DNA of 8,500 bases from an uncultured Ruminococcus sp. (GCA_900553675.1 USEH01000092.1:1-8500); one strand, 5' to 3'. Shown: positions 1 through 8,476, counted from the stretch's first letter. A program made the numbers and translations. Notes: generated from the sequence alone by a model not told the origin.

Positions 1-5
1 AACAT

Positions 6-14
6 ATTATATCA
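6..14 (-). promoter_or_regulatory. Possible extended -10 promoter leaving the window
   Basis: Downstream of the purA stop, the minus strand reads TGATATAAT, a perfect TATAAT hexamer (plus-strand 6-11) preceded by the TG of an extended -10. No good -35 lies 16-18 bp upstream. It could start transcription of the next gene beyond base 1, but AT-rich gaps produce such matches by chance. The rest of 1-51 holds no hairpin with a U-tract, so purA has no visible terminator here. Confidence 0.3.
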
Positions 15-51
15 ATGCCTTTCAAGTTATTATAAGTGCGTTTGTGCGGTG

Positions 52-1320
52 TCAGAACATCTTAATATACTCGTCTCTCTCCGCTCCGACGGAAGCATAC
101 TTCACCGGGCAGCCGACCGCCTTTTCGATGTATTCAATATACTTGATCGCAGCCGCGGGAAGCTCCTCCTTGGTGCGGCAGCCGGAGATGTCTCCAAAGC
201 CGTCGACGTATTCTATCACCGGCTTTGCTCTGTCAAGCTTTGCACCGGTGGGGAAGTCGGTGGTTATCTCGCCGTCAACGTCATAAGCCACGCATACCGG
301 AATCTTATCCATGTAGGAAAGCACATCAAGCTTGGTCAGCGCGATATAGTCACAGCCCTGAACCAAAGCGCCGTATTTGGATGCGGGAATGTCGAAAGGA
401 CCTACTCTGCGGGGTCTGCCGGTGGCAGCACCGTATTCTCCGCCGGCGGCTCTTAATTTTTCTGCTTCCTCGCCGAACATCTCAGCCGTGAAAGGACCTT
501 CGCCGACGCAGGTGGAGTAAGCCTTCATAATTCCGATGGAATTGTCTATCTTAGCGCCGGGGATTCCAGCCCCGATGGGCGCATACATTGCAAGGGTGGT
601 GGAAGACGAAGTGTAGGGATAGATTCCGAAGTCGATATCTCTTAAAGCTCCCAGCTGAGCTTCAAACATTATGTCCCTGCCCTCGGCAATAGCATTGTTA
701 AGATACTTTGAAACGTCGCAGACGTAAGGCTTTATAACCTCGCCGTACTTTTTCAGCCAGTCCATAATTTCGTCCGCCTTTACAGGCTCGTGACCGTAGC
801 CGACGACGGTTATATTCTTCCACTCCACAATATCGCAGAGCTTTTCATAAAGACCCTTTTCGTCGAACAGGTCGCCCATGCGTATGCCCTTTTTCATGTA
901 TTTGTCGGAATAAACAGGAGCAATTCCCCTGCGGGTGGAGCCGTACTTTTTGTCCGCCAGACGCTCCTCCTCCATTATATCCTGCATTTTGTGATATGGC
1001 AGGCAAATTATTGCCTTGTCGCTGATTTTCAGGTTTTCAGGGGTGATTTTTATGCTCTTTTCGGTCAGGGAGGATATCTCCTTTGTAAGATGCTCGATAT
1101 CAATAACCATGCCGTTGCCCATAACGTTGACGGTGGTCTCCCTTAAAATTCCGGAGGGGAGAAGGTTAAGTATAAATTTGCCCTTTTCGTTTATAACGGT
1201 GTGACCGGCGTTGTTGCCGCCCTGATAGCGGCAGATGATATCATAGTCAGCCGAAAGCAGGTCAACCATTCTGCCCTTGCCCTCGTCGCCCCAGTTTGTT
1301 CCTACTATTGCTGTTAACAT
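52..1320 (-). CDS. purA: Adenylosuccinate synthetase
   Basis: Cytoplasmic enzyme of AMP synthesis: it condenses IMP with aspartate using GTP to give adenylosuccinate, which PurB (next gene upstream) cleaves to AMP. The 422 residues are a near-normal full length. The N-terminal phosphate loop GTNWGDEGKG (7-16) holds the catalytic Asp (D12), and NNAGHT (36-41) the catalytic His (H40). Further family blocks are GSTRRGIAP (127-135), TGRPRRVGPFD (300-310) and the guanine-binding LTKLDVLS (328-335). Two blocks diverge from the familiar E. coli type: EAQLG (220-224) where EGAQG is usual, and the stretch after TSSS (237-240), which lacks the usual TAGG. These suggest a distinct PurA subfamily, not a damaged gene, since the frame is intact. 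The ATG is preceded by AGAAAGGA at good spacing. It lies 24 bp after purB and is surely co-transcribed with it. Confidence 0.95.
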   Translation of the reverse strand: MLTAIVGTNWGDEGKGRMVDLLSADYDIICRYQGGNNAGHTVINEKGKFILNLLPSGILRETTVNVMGNGMVIDIEHLTKEISSLTEKSIKITPENLKISDKAIICLPYHKMQDIMEEERLADKKYGSTRRGIAPVYSDKYMKKGIRMGDLFDEKGLYEKLCDIVEWKNITVVGYGHEPVKADEIMDWLKKYGEVIKPYVCDVSKYLNNAIAEGRDIMFEAQLGALRDIDFGIYPYTSSSTTLAMYAPIGAGIPGAKIDNSIGIMKAYSTCVGEGPFTAEMFGEEAEKLRAAGGEYGAATGRPRRVGPFDIPASKYGALVQGCDYIALTKLDVLSYMDKIPVCVAYDVDGEITTDFPTGAKLDRAKPVIEYVDGFGDISGCRTKEELPAAAIKYIEYIEKAVGCPVKYASVGAERDEYIKMF

Positions 1321-1344
1321 ATCAAAATTCCTTTCTGAGATGCG

Positions 1345-2769
1345 TTAAACGTTCACAACGGCGTCAACCTCGCCGATTTCATACGATTTAAGAGCCTCGC
1401 GCACGGCGGCAACATATTCCTCGGTCTGCTCCTTGGCACGTCCGGTAAAGCCGCCCTCGTCTATGATTTTAAGAATTTCATCCTTGGTGATGTTGAATAC
1501 CGGGTCGGCGGCGATTCTGTCAATAAGGTCGTTGTCCGCGCCCGACTCCTTGATAGCTTTTGCGGCGGCAACCGAATGACGGCGGATAGCCTCGTGAAGT
1601 GTCTGCCTGTCTCCGCCCTTTTTAACGCTGTACATAAGTATGTTTTCGGTCGCGATAAAGGGAAGCTCGTCCATTAAGTGGCGGTTTATCATTCCCGGGT
1701 AGACCGTCATTCCCTTAACTATGTTTATAACAAGGGTGAGTATGCCGTCCACAGCCAAAAACGCTTCGGGGATGCTTATTCTGCGGTTTGCCGAGTCGTC
1801 CAAGGTGCGCTCAAACCACTGTTCGCTCGCCGTCATAGCGGGATTCATGGTGTTCGCAATGACATATCTTGCCAGTGAAGCAATTCTTTCGCTTCTCATC
1901 GGATTGCGCTTGTATGCCATAGCCGATGAGCCAACCTGTCCTGCCTCAAAGGGTTCGTCGACTTCCTTTAAGTGGGACATAAGCCTGATGTCGTTAGAGA
2001 ACTTGTGCGCGCTCTGCGCGATACCCGACAGCGCAGAAAGGGTGAAGTAATCCACCTTGCGGGTGTAGGTCTGTCCGCTTACGGCGTATGCGCAGTCAAA
2101 GCCCATCTTCTTGGCGATAAGCTTTTCAAGCTTCTTAACCTTTTCGTGGTCGCCGTCGAAAAGCTCCAAAAAGCTTGCGCCGGTGCCTGTCGTTCCGCGG
2201 CATCCTAAAAGCTTAAGATTGCCTAAGACGAAATTGATGTGTTCTAAGTCCATCATCAAGTCCTGAAGCCAGAGGGTGGAGCGCTTGCCCAAAGTAGTCG
2301 GCTGAGCCGCCTGAAAATGTGTGTATGCAAGGCAGTTAAGACCTTTGTGCTTTTCGGCGAAGTCGGCAAGTGCTGAAATCGCCGTCAAAAGCTTCTGGCG
2401 AATCAGCTCAAGCGCCGCTTTCTGCTGGATGATATCGGTGTTGTCGCCGACATAGCAGCTTGTCGCTCCGAGATGGATTATGGGGCGCGCCTTGGGGCAG
2501 GCGAGTCCGAAGGTGTATATGTGCGCCATAACATCGTGCCGCACTTCCTTTTCGCGCTTGGCGGCGGTTTCGTAGTCGATGTCGGTAATGTGCTGCTTCA
2601 TCTCGTTGATCTGCTCGTCGGTGATGTTCAGCCCAAGCTCCTTTTCGCTCTCGGCAAGAGCTATCCAAAGTCTGCGCCACGTGGAAAACTTCATATCGTC
2701 CGAGAAAATGTGCTGCATTTCACGGCCTGCATACCGCTTGCACAGCGGGTTTTCGTATCTGTCTGACAT
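1345..2769 (-). CDS. purB: Adenylosuccinate lyase, long human-type form
   Basis: Member of the fumarase/aspartase superfamily that releases fumarate in two purine steps: SAICAR to AICAR and adenylosuccinate to AMP. It therefore works after both neighbours, PurC and PurA. The 474 residues exceed the roughly 430 of the B. subtilis type and, from memory of that protein, match human ADSL along the whole length. Visible blocks are RHDVMAH (78-84), TSCYVGDNTD (103-112), THFQAAQPTT (150-159, catalytic-type H151), the mobile signature loop GSSAMAYKRNP (280-290, serine base at 281/282) and QWFERTLDDSANRR (317-330). The loop has Ala where Pro is usual (GSSxMPxKxNP). The start ATG follows AAAGGAG six bases upstream. 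A 132-bp gap separates it from purC, and a possible internal promoter lies there. Confidence 0.96.
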   Translation of the reverse strand: MSDRYENPLCKRYAGREMQHIFSDDMKFSTWRRLWIALAESEKELGLNITDEQINEMKQHITDIDYETAAKREKEVRHDVMAHIYTFGLACPKARPIIHLGATSCYVGDNTDIIQQKAALELIRQKLLTAISALADFAEKHKGLNCLAYTHFQAAQPTTLGKRSTLWLQDLMMDLEHINFVLGNLKLLGCRGTTGTGASFLELFDGDHEKVKKLEKLIAKKMGFDCAYAVSGQTYTRKVDYFTLSALSGIAQSAHKFSNDIRLMSHLKEVDEPFEAGQVGSSAMAYKRNPMRSERIASLARYVIANTMNPAMTASEQWFERTLDDSANRRISIPEAFLAVDGILTLVINIVKGMTVYPGMINRHLMDELPFIATENILMYSVKKGGDRQTLHEAIRRHSVAAAKAIKESGADNDLIDRIAADPVFNITKDEILKIIDEGGFTGRAKEQTEEYVAAVREALKSYEIGEVDAVVNV

Positions 2770-2857
2770 TTTGTACTCCTTTGAATGATGAATTTATATG
2801 CATACTTTTTTGCAAAAGGCATTCTATAAGCTGCGCCGGTATCGGTATATCCCTTCT

Positions 2858-2886
2858 ATTATATAATCTTTTTCAAGGAAATGCAA
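2858..2886 (-). promoter_or_regulatory. Possible internal promoter before purB
   Basis: Minus-strand TATAAT (2858-2863) sits 17 bp from TTGCAT (2881-2886), which matches only three of six -35 consensus bases. The perfect -10, and the fact that this is by far the widest gap in the operon (2770-2901), make a secondary purB-purA promoter plausible. The rest of the gap shows no terminator, no convincing riboswitch and no A1/G4 hexaloop hairpin. Only the purB Shine-Dalgarno AAAGGAG is clear. Confidence 0.35.
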
Positions 2887-2901
2887 TACCAAAACGGGAA
2901 A

Positions 2902-3603
2902 TTATATGTTGGCTTCAAGTCTTGCCAAAACGTCGCGATATCCGTCGAGGACGTTGCCCAGATCTCTGCGGAAGCGGTCCTTGTCCATCTTTCTGTCTGT
3001 CTCGGCGTCCCAAAGCCTGCATGAGTCGGGAGATATCTCGTCGCACAGCCAAAGCTGACCGTCCGCTCTGCCGAATTCCAGCTTGAAGTCTATAAGCTTA
3101 ATTCCCGCCTTGGCGAAAAGCTCGGTCATCAGCTCATCAATTCTGAGAGAAGCCGCCCTAAGCTCGTCAAGCTCCTCCTGAGTGGCAGCACCTATTGCGG
3201 TAAGCTGAGAGTCGTTTATCATCGGATCGCCAAGCTCGTCGCTCTTAAGGCTGAATTCAACCACTCTGTTTTTAAGAGGGGTTCCCTCCGCAACGCCGTA
3301 CTTTTTGGAAAAGCTTCCGGCGGCGACGTTTCTTACAATAACCTCAACCGGAACGATTTCGGCGTGCCTTACCAGAATAGCGGTATCGTCAAGCTCCTGC
3401 AAAAAGTGGGTTTTAACGCCGTTTTTCATAAGATACTTAAATATGATGTTGGATATAGCCGCGTTCAGCTTGCCCTTTCCGGGAAGATCCTCCTTTTTGG
3501 CTCCGTTTCCTGCGGTGGCAGTGTCCTTGTATTCGATAACGCAGGTGCCGGGATCGACTCCCTCATAGACAATTTTGGATTTTCCTTCATAAAGCTTGTG
3601 CAT
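2902..3603 (-). CDS. purC: SAICAR synthetase (phosphoribosylaminoimidazole-succinocarboxamide synthase)
   Basis: ATP-dependent ligase that joins aspartate to CAIR, giving SAICAR in de novo purine synthesis; PurB, encoded just downstream, then removes fumarate. The 233-residue length is typical of the stand-alone bacterial enzyme. Family marks are the N-terminal LYEGKSKIVY (4-13, nucleotide-binding strand pair), the first signature VPVEVIVRNVAAGS (84-97), the second signature LIDFKLEFG (170-178), and DEISPDSCRLWD (188-199), which carries metal and substrate contacts. The start follows pyrG by 38 bp of very AT-rich DNA; the likely ribosome site AAAGAGG is about ten bases from the ATG, a little far, suggesting moderate initiation. 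No other purine pathway gene except purB and purA lies nearby, so the pathway's earlier genes must be elsewhere. Confidence 0.96.
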   Translation of the reverse strand: MHKLYEGKSKIVYEGVDPGTCVIEYKDTATAGNGAKKEDLPGKGKLNAAISNIIFKYLMKNGVKTHFLQELDDTAILVRHAEIVPVEVIVRNVAAGSFSKKYGVAEGTPLKNRVVEFSLKSDELGDPMINDSQLTAIGAATQEELDELRAASLRIDELMTELFAKAGIKLIDFKLEFGRADGQLWLCDEISPDSCRLWDAETDRKMDKDRFRRDLGNVLDGYRDVLARLEANI

Positions 3604-3641
3604 TTTTAATCAACCTCTTTATTTTAATAAATTTTTTAACG

Positions 3642-5887
<2,246 letters not shown>

Positions 5888-5932
5888 CTTCAACACCTGC
5901 CAGACTTGATTTTGTGTATGATTTTACCGGTT

Positions 5933-7141
5933 TTATCCGCAATATCCCCTGATTATCTCCTCAGGCAGACACCGCTTTATAAGCTCCGAGCCCAAAGCCT
6001 CGTCAGCCGCCGATTTAAGGCTCTTGGGCAGGATATCATAATCTGTCTTGAGTGCTTCCGACGCGCTGAACATATTTATCATAGACGGCTCGCCAAGCTT
6101 AAGACCTCTTTCAACGCCCTCAATTCCCGCGTTGATTATTAAAGCCATTGCAAGGTAGGGGTTGCACATCGGGTCGGGTGAGCGGAGCTCCGCACGCCTG
6201 TATTCGCCCGACGCCGCCGGTATCCTTATCAGCTGGGAACGGTTTCTTCTCGACCACGAGATGTACTTAGGAGCCTTATCCGTGCCGAAACGTTTGTAGG
6301 AATTTGCGGTTGGGTTTAAGAAAACCGTCATTTCCTTTATTCTTTCAAGGATTCCGGCAATCACCGAGGGCATGATGTCCTCACCGCCGGCATTTTTTGC
6401 ACTGATATTCATATGCATACCGTTGCCCGGAGCGTCCTCTATCGGCTTTGCCGAAAAGTCGGCATAAAGACCGCTTCTTGCCGCGATAGTGCGCACCACC
6501 GTTTTAAAGGTGATGGTATTGTCGGCGGCGGTAAGTGGGTCGGCATACCGAAAATCGATTTCGTTCTGACCGGGACCCTCCTCGTGATGCGAACATTCAG
6601 GGCGGATGCCCATCTGTTCAAGGGTCAGGCATATCTCTCGCCTTACGTTTTCACCCTTGTCCTCTGGCGCGATGTCCATGTAGCCCGCGCGGTCGTAGGG
6701 GATTTTGGTAGGCTCGCCGTTTTCGTCAAGCTTAAACAGGTAAAACTCCAGCTCGGGACCGAAGGAGAAGGAATAGCCCTTTCTTTCAGCATCCTCGACG
6801 GTTTTTTTCAAAAGCGCACGAGTATCGCCCGGGTAAACACTTCCGTCGGGACGGGTGATGGTGGTGAACATTCTTACCACCCTGCCGTGGTCGGGTCGCC
6901 ATGGGTAGACGGCAATTTTTGAAGGGTCGGGAATCAGAAGGAGGTCGGAATCGGCTTCGTCTGAAAAGCCGGGAATCGCAGACGAATCTATGGCAATGCC
7001 CATTTCAAATGCGCGCGCAAGCTCGGTGGGCATAATGGATATGTTCTTCTGCCGTCCGAAAACGTCGCAAAAGGCGAGTCTGATGAACTTAACGTCCTCC
7101 TCGCTGATGTACTGCATAATTTCATCCGGTGTATAATTCAT
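5933..7141 (-). CDS. glnA: Type I glutamine synthetase family protein, short divergent form
   Basis: Predicted to make glutamine from glutamate, ammonia and ATP, supplying nitrogen that PyrG and purine synthesis consume. From the ATG at 7141 it has 402 residues against about 444 in B. subtilis GlnA. The N-terminal beta-grasp domain is about 1-100, with IDSSAIPGF (51-59; D52 matches the ammonium-site Asp). The catalytic domain holds metal and substrate residues E130/E132 (GPELEF), E187 and E194 (HHEEGPGQNEID), H243 (NGMHMN), R301/R306 (NRSQLIRIP) and E318/R320 (AELRSPDP). Compared with B. subtilis, a loop of about 14 residues near 250 and about 25 C-terminal residues are missing, the feedback Arg after PGF is absent, and the active-site flap reads GTDKAP (K289) where YEAP with a catalytic Glu is usual. 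Starts at TTG 7165 and ATG 7153 are possible but lack good ribosome sites. First gene of the operon; function as a true synthetase is likely but not proven. Confidence 0.88.
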   Translation of the reverse strand: MNYTPDEIMQYISEEDVKFIRLAFCDVFGRQKNISIMPTELARAFEMGIAIDSSAIPGFSDEADSDLLLIPDPSKIAVYPWRPDHGRVVRMFTTITRPDGSVYPGDTRALLKKTVEDAERKGYSFSFGPELEFYLFKLDENGEPTKIPYDRAGYMDIAPEDKGENVRREICLTLEQMGIRPECSHHEEGPGQNEIDFRYADPLTAADNTITFKTVVRTIAARSGLYADFSAKPIEDAPGNGMHMNISAKNAGGEDIMPSVIAGILERIKEMTVFLNPTANSYKRFGTDKAPKYISWSRRNRSQLIRIPAASGEYRRAELRSPDPMCNPYLAMALIINAGIEGVERGLKLGEPSMINMFSASEALKTDYDILPKSLKSAADEALGSELIKRCLPEEIIRGYCG

Positions 7142-7245
7142 ATTTACGACCATCCATTCTATCAAAATAAAGTTGGTTCCGGCTTTTACCTTATCGATAC
7201 AAAATACATAAAATTGCCTTAATGCCTTTTTCTACATTATCCGGC

Positions 7246-7301
7246 AAAAAATAAAAAGCGTTTTCACGCAAAAGAATCCCTTTGCATGAATGAACGCCTT
7301 T
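7246..7301 (-). terminator. glnA: Intrinsic terminator (attenuator) in the glnA leader
   Basis: In the minus-strand transcript, arms AAAGGCGTT (7301-7293) and AACGCTTTT (7262-7254) form a nine-pair outer stem. Inside it an 11-pair stem joins 7289-7279 with 7264-7274 around the tetraloop GATT. The outer stem runs directly into a U-rich tail (five U, one A, six U; 7257-7246), the classic layout of a Rho-independent terminator. It sits only some 50 nt after the predicted transcription start and about 105 nt before the glnA ATG, so it can only act on the glnA transcript as an attenuator. The inner stem alone lies too far from the U-tract, so the outer stem should decide termination. Confidence 0.75.
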
Positions 7302-7308
7302 GCTCATC
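7289..7308 (-). promoter_or_regulatory. glnA: Candidate ANTAR-target hexaloop hairpin (antiterminator)
   Basis: The transcript reads GATGAGC (7308-7302), loop AAAGGC (7301-7296), GTTCATT (7295-7289): seven pairs, two of them G-U, closing a six-base loop with A at position 1 and G at position 4. Those two loop bases define the RNA motif bound by ANTAR proteins. Its loop and 3' arm are the same bases as the outer 5' arm of the terminator (7301-7293), so the two folds exclude each other. The published motif uses two such hairpins; the following hairpin (7289-7264) repeats GCAAAGG but does not form a clear A1/G4 hexaloop. Binding by the ANTAR protein at 5291-5887 is inferred. Confidence 0.6.
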
Positions 7309-7317
7309 ACGGAAAAA

Positions 7318-7346
7318 ATTATATCATATGCTTAAACCGATGTCAA
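7318..7346 (-). promoter_or_regulatory. glnA: Consensus promoter of the glnA operon
   Basis: The minus strand shows a perfect -35 TTGACA (7341-7346), a 17-bp spacer and a perfect -10 TATAAT (7318-7323), which is full SigA consensus. Transcription should start near 7310-7311, leaving a leader of about 170 nt before the glnA ATG. A promoter this strong ahead of an attenuator fits control by premature termination and not by initiation. Confidence 0.9.
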
Positions 7347-7456
7347 GAAATGTGCGGCAATTTTTCGCTTTATCCCTTGTAAAAACTCAGCGGCAGTTTG
7401 ACGGCATATTTATATAAATTGACAATATCCTGTCCGACATCACGACAAAGATAAAA
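7347..7456. other. Intergenic DNA between the divergent promoters
   Basis: This AT-rich stretch separates the glnA promoter from the control region of the plus-strand gene pair. It contains an isolated TTGACA (7419-7424) and a TTGACG (7398-7403) with a poor GACAAT 17 bp on; neither makes a convincing promoter. No open frame with a ribosome site, no tRNA and no strong hairpin is seen. Confidence 0.5.
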
Positions 7457-7479
7457 TTTTTAATGTTTATCATTAAAAA
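7457..7479. repeat. Inverted repeat upstream of the plus-strand promoter
   Basis: Perfect nine-base arms TTTTTAATG (7457-7465) and CATTAAAAA (7471-7479) flank a five-base spacer. It ends five bases before the -35 box at 7484, a usual place for an operator or activator site. As RNA it would be a weak AT hairpin. A role is inferred from position and symmetry. Confidence 0.55.
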
Positions 7480-7483
7480 CCTA

Positions 7484-7512
7484 TTGACAAACGTTAAATC
7501 ACGTGATATAAT
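7484..7512 (+). promoter_or_regulatory. Consensus promoter of the DUF2975/HTH pair
   Basis: Perfect TTGACA (7484-7489), 17-bp spacer and perfect TATAAT (7507-7512) on the plus strand. The start should lie near 7519, giving a leader of about 50 nt. The spacer contains the ten-base palindrome ATCACGTGAT (7498-7507), which overlaps the first base of the -10. A repressor bound there would block polymerase. Confidence 0.9.
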
Positions 7513-7517
7513 ACAGC

Positions 7518-7540
7518 CATCGTATACGAAACATCGTGTT
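7518..7540. promoter_or_regulatory. Palindrome and direct repeat at the transcription start
   Basis: The ten-base perfect palindrome TCGTATACGA (7520-7529) begins at the predicted start site. CATCGT occurs at 7518-7523 and again at 7532-7537, fourteen bases apart, and the second copy lies inside the imperfect dyad AACA-TCG-TGTT (7530-7540). Symmetric sites here suit a dimeric regulator; the HTH protein encoded at 8154-8375 is the obvious candidate, which is inference. Confidence 0.5.
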
Positions 7541-7568
7541 AAAATCCAATCAAGAAAGGAAAATTATT

Positions 7569-8138
7569 ATGAAAAGAAATATGTTTGTAATCCGTCTTTC
7601 AAAAATCCTCGCAAAAATCTGCGAAATAGCCCATTGGGCGGGGGTTGTGTGCATGGCGCTGCTGCTTGTTTTCAGCATATTCTTCCGCGACCTGCTTCCT
7701 AAGTACATCGTTTTAAGCGAGTCGGGTGAAACCACCGTCGGATGCTACGGCTTTGATATCAACGTCATAAACGCAGACGGCAGCTTCCGTATCGGCGCAC
7801 TTATTATTCTTTCGATTTTTGCCATAATCGCGTTTGTTCTTATGGCGATGGTCTTCCGCAACCTTTATCTTATAATTAAGAACATCAGCCGCGACACCGA
7901 CAATACACCTTTTTCCAAGGACAATATACGAATGGTTCGTGAAATCGGCATATTTGCAATCGCGGTTCCGGTTGTCGGTCAGATAATGCAGATAGTGGCG
8001 TTTATTGCGCTGGGCGCTGAAAACGTTGAAATGAGCGTCGCGCTCGACGGCTACATGATGGGTCTTTTAGCCCTTGTTTTAACCCAGATATTCGGCTACG
8101 GTGCGCGTTTGGAAGCCGACGTCGAAGGTCTTTTGTGA
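7569..8138 (+). CDS. DUF2975-type four-helix membrane protein
   Basis: Predicted inner-membrane protein of 189 residues with unknown biochemical role. Likely membrane segments are residues 19-39, 76-97, 127-148 and 160-178, with a basic N-terminus (MKRNMFVIRLSK) and no cleavable signal. The loop TPFSKDNIRMVREIG (113-127) before the third helix and the end LTQIFGYGARLEADVEGLL (171-189) are typical of the DUF2975 family, which includes B. subtilis YoaS. The start was chosen because AGAAAGGA lies eight bases before this ATG; an in-frame ATG at 7536 would add 11 polar residues without a ribosome site. The partner gene, 15 bp downstream, encodes a small HTH protein, an arrangement usual for this family. 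The pair probably senses or answers a membrane condition, but nothing here shows which. Confidence 0.85.
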   Translation: MKRNMFVIRLSKILAKICEIAHWAGVVCMALLLVFSIFFRDLLPKYIVLSESGETTVGCYGFDINVINADGSFRIGALIILSIFAIIAFVLMAMVFRNLYLIIKNISRDTDNTPFSKDNIRMVREIGIFAIAVPVVGQIMQIVAFIALGAENVEMSVALDGYMMGLLALVLTQIFGYGARLEADVEGLL

Positions 8139-8153
8139 TAGGGTAAGTGCAGT

Positions 8154-8375
8154 ATGGGAAGTATAGTATTAAGGCTTGATAGAATGATGGTCGAGCGGAA
8201 GATGTCATTAAACGAGCTTGCGGCGCGAGTCGGGATATCCAACGTGAATTTATCCAAGATTAAGAACAACAAGGTGACAGCGGTCAGGTTTTCGACCCTC
8301 GCGGCGATATGCGAGGCGCTGGACTGCGGAGTAGGGGATATCTTGGAATATGTCAAGGATGAAAAGGCGGATTGA
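8154..8375 (+). CDS. Small XRE/Cro-type HTH regulator (YozG-like)
   Basis: A 73-residue DNA-binding protein made of almost nothing but a helix-turn-helix domain. The family pattern is visible: MSLNELAARVGIS (17-29, first helix and turn), NVNLSKIKNNK (30-40, recognition helix), VRFSTLAAICEALDC (44-58) and GDILEY (61-66). This is the HTH_26 type found beside DUF2975 membrane proteins, as with YozG in B. subtilis. The ribosome site is weak (AGGG about ten bases before the ATG), so it may be made at a low level, partly by coupling to the membrane-protein gene. It probably represses its own promoter at 7484-7512, where three inverted repeats lie; that target is inferred, not shown. Confidence 0.9.
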   Translation: MGSIVLRLDRMMVERKMSLNELAARVGISNVNLSKIKNNKVTAVRFSTLAAICEALDCGVGDILEYVKDEKAD

Positions 8376-8448
8376 GGTTCGCTTATACGTAAAAATCTGA
8401 CGTGAATCAAAGCTAAGTTTCAATAGCACAGACATAAAAGTTTTCCGT

Positions 8449-8470
8449 CCACCCTTTTTCAAAAGGGTGG
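8449..8470. repeat. Perfect ten-pair hairpin, first of a tandem pair
   Basis: CCACCCTTTT (8449-8458) and AAAAGGGTGG (8461-8470) form a perfect stem with a two-base gap (TC; in practice a few A-U pairs open). No T-run follows on either strand, so it is a poor Rho-independent terminator, although it could mark or protect the 3' end of the HTH transcript. The 73 bases between the HTH stop and this hairpin show no gene or clear signal. Confidence 0.65.
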
Positions 8471-8476
8471 CGAGGT

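Noticed and set aside
49..456. Long plus-strand open frame within purA
   Set aside because: It is the reverse-strand shadow of a well-conserved PurA region, has no family resemblance and no ribosome site. The other long antisense frames over purB, purC, pyrG and glnA were rejected for the same reason.
5933..5960. Frameshift truncating the GlnA C-terminus
   Set aside because: The sequence after the stop contains no remnant of the usual C-terminal tail in any frame, so the short end appears genuine and not a recent break or read error.
7166..7311. Glutamine riboswitch or T-box in the glnA leader
   Set aside because: No T-box specifier/antiterminator sequence (the conserved TGGNACC-type bulge) and no known glutamine aptamer core was seen. 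The hairpin/terminator overlap explains the leader better.
7419..7424. Extra TTGACA as a third promoter
   Set aside because: No acceptable -10 occurs 16-18 bp downstream on the plus strand.
8449..8470. Rho-independent terminator for the HTH gene
   Set aside because: The stem is strong but no T-run follows on the plus strand, nor directly on the minus strand.
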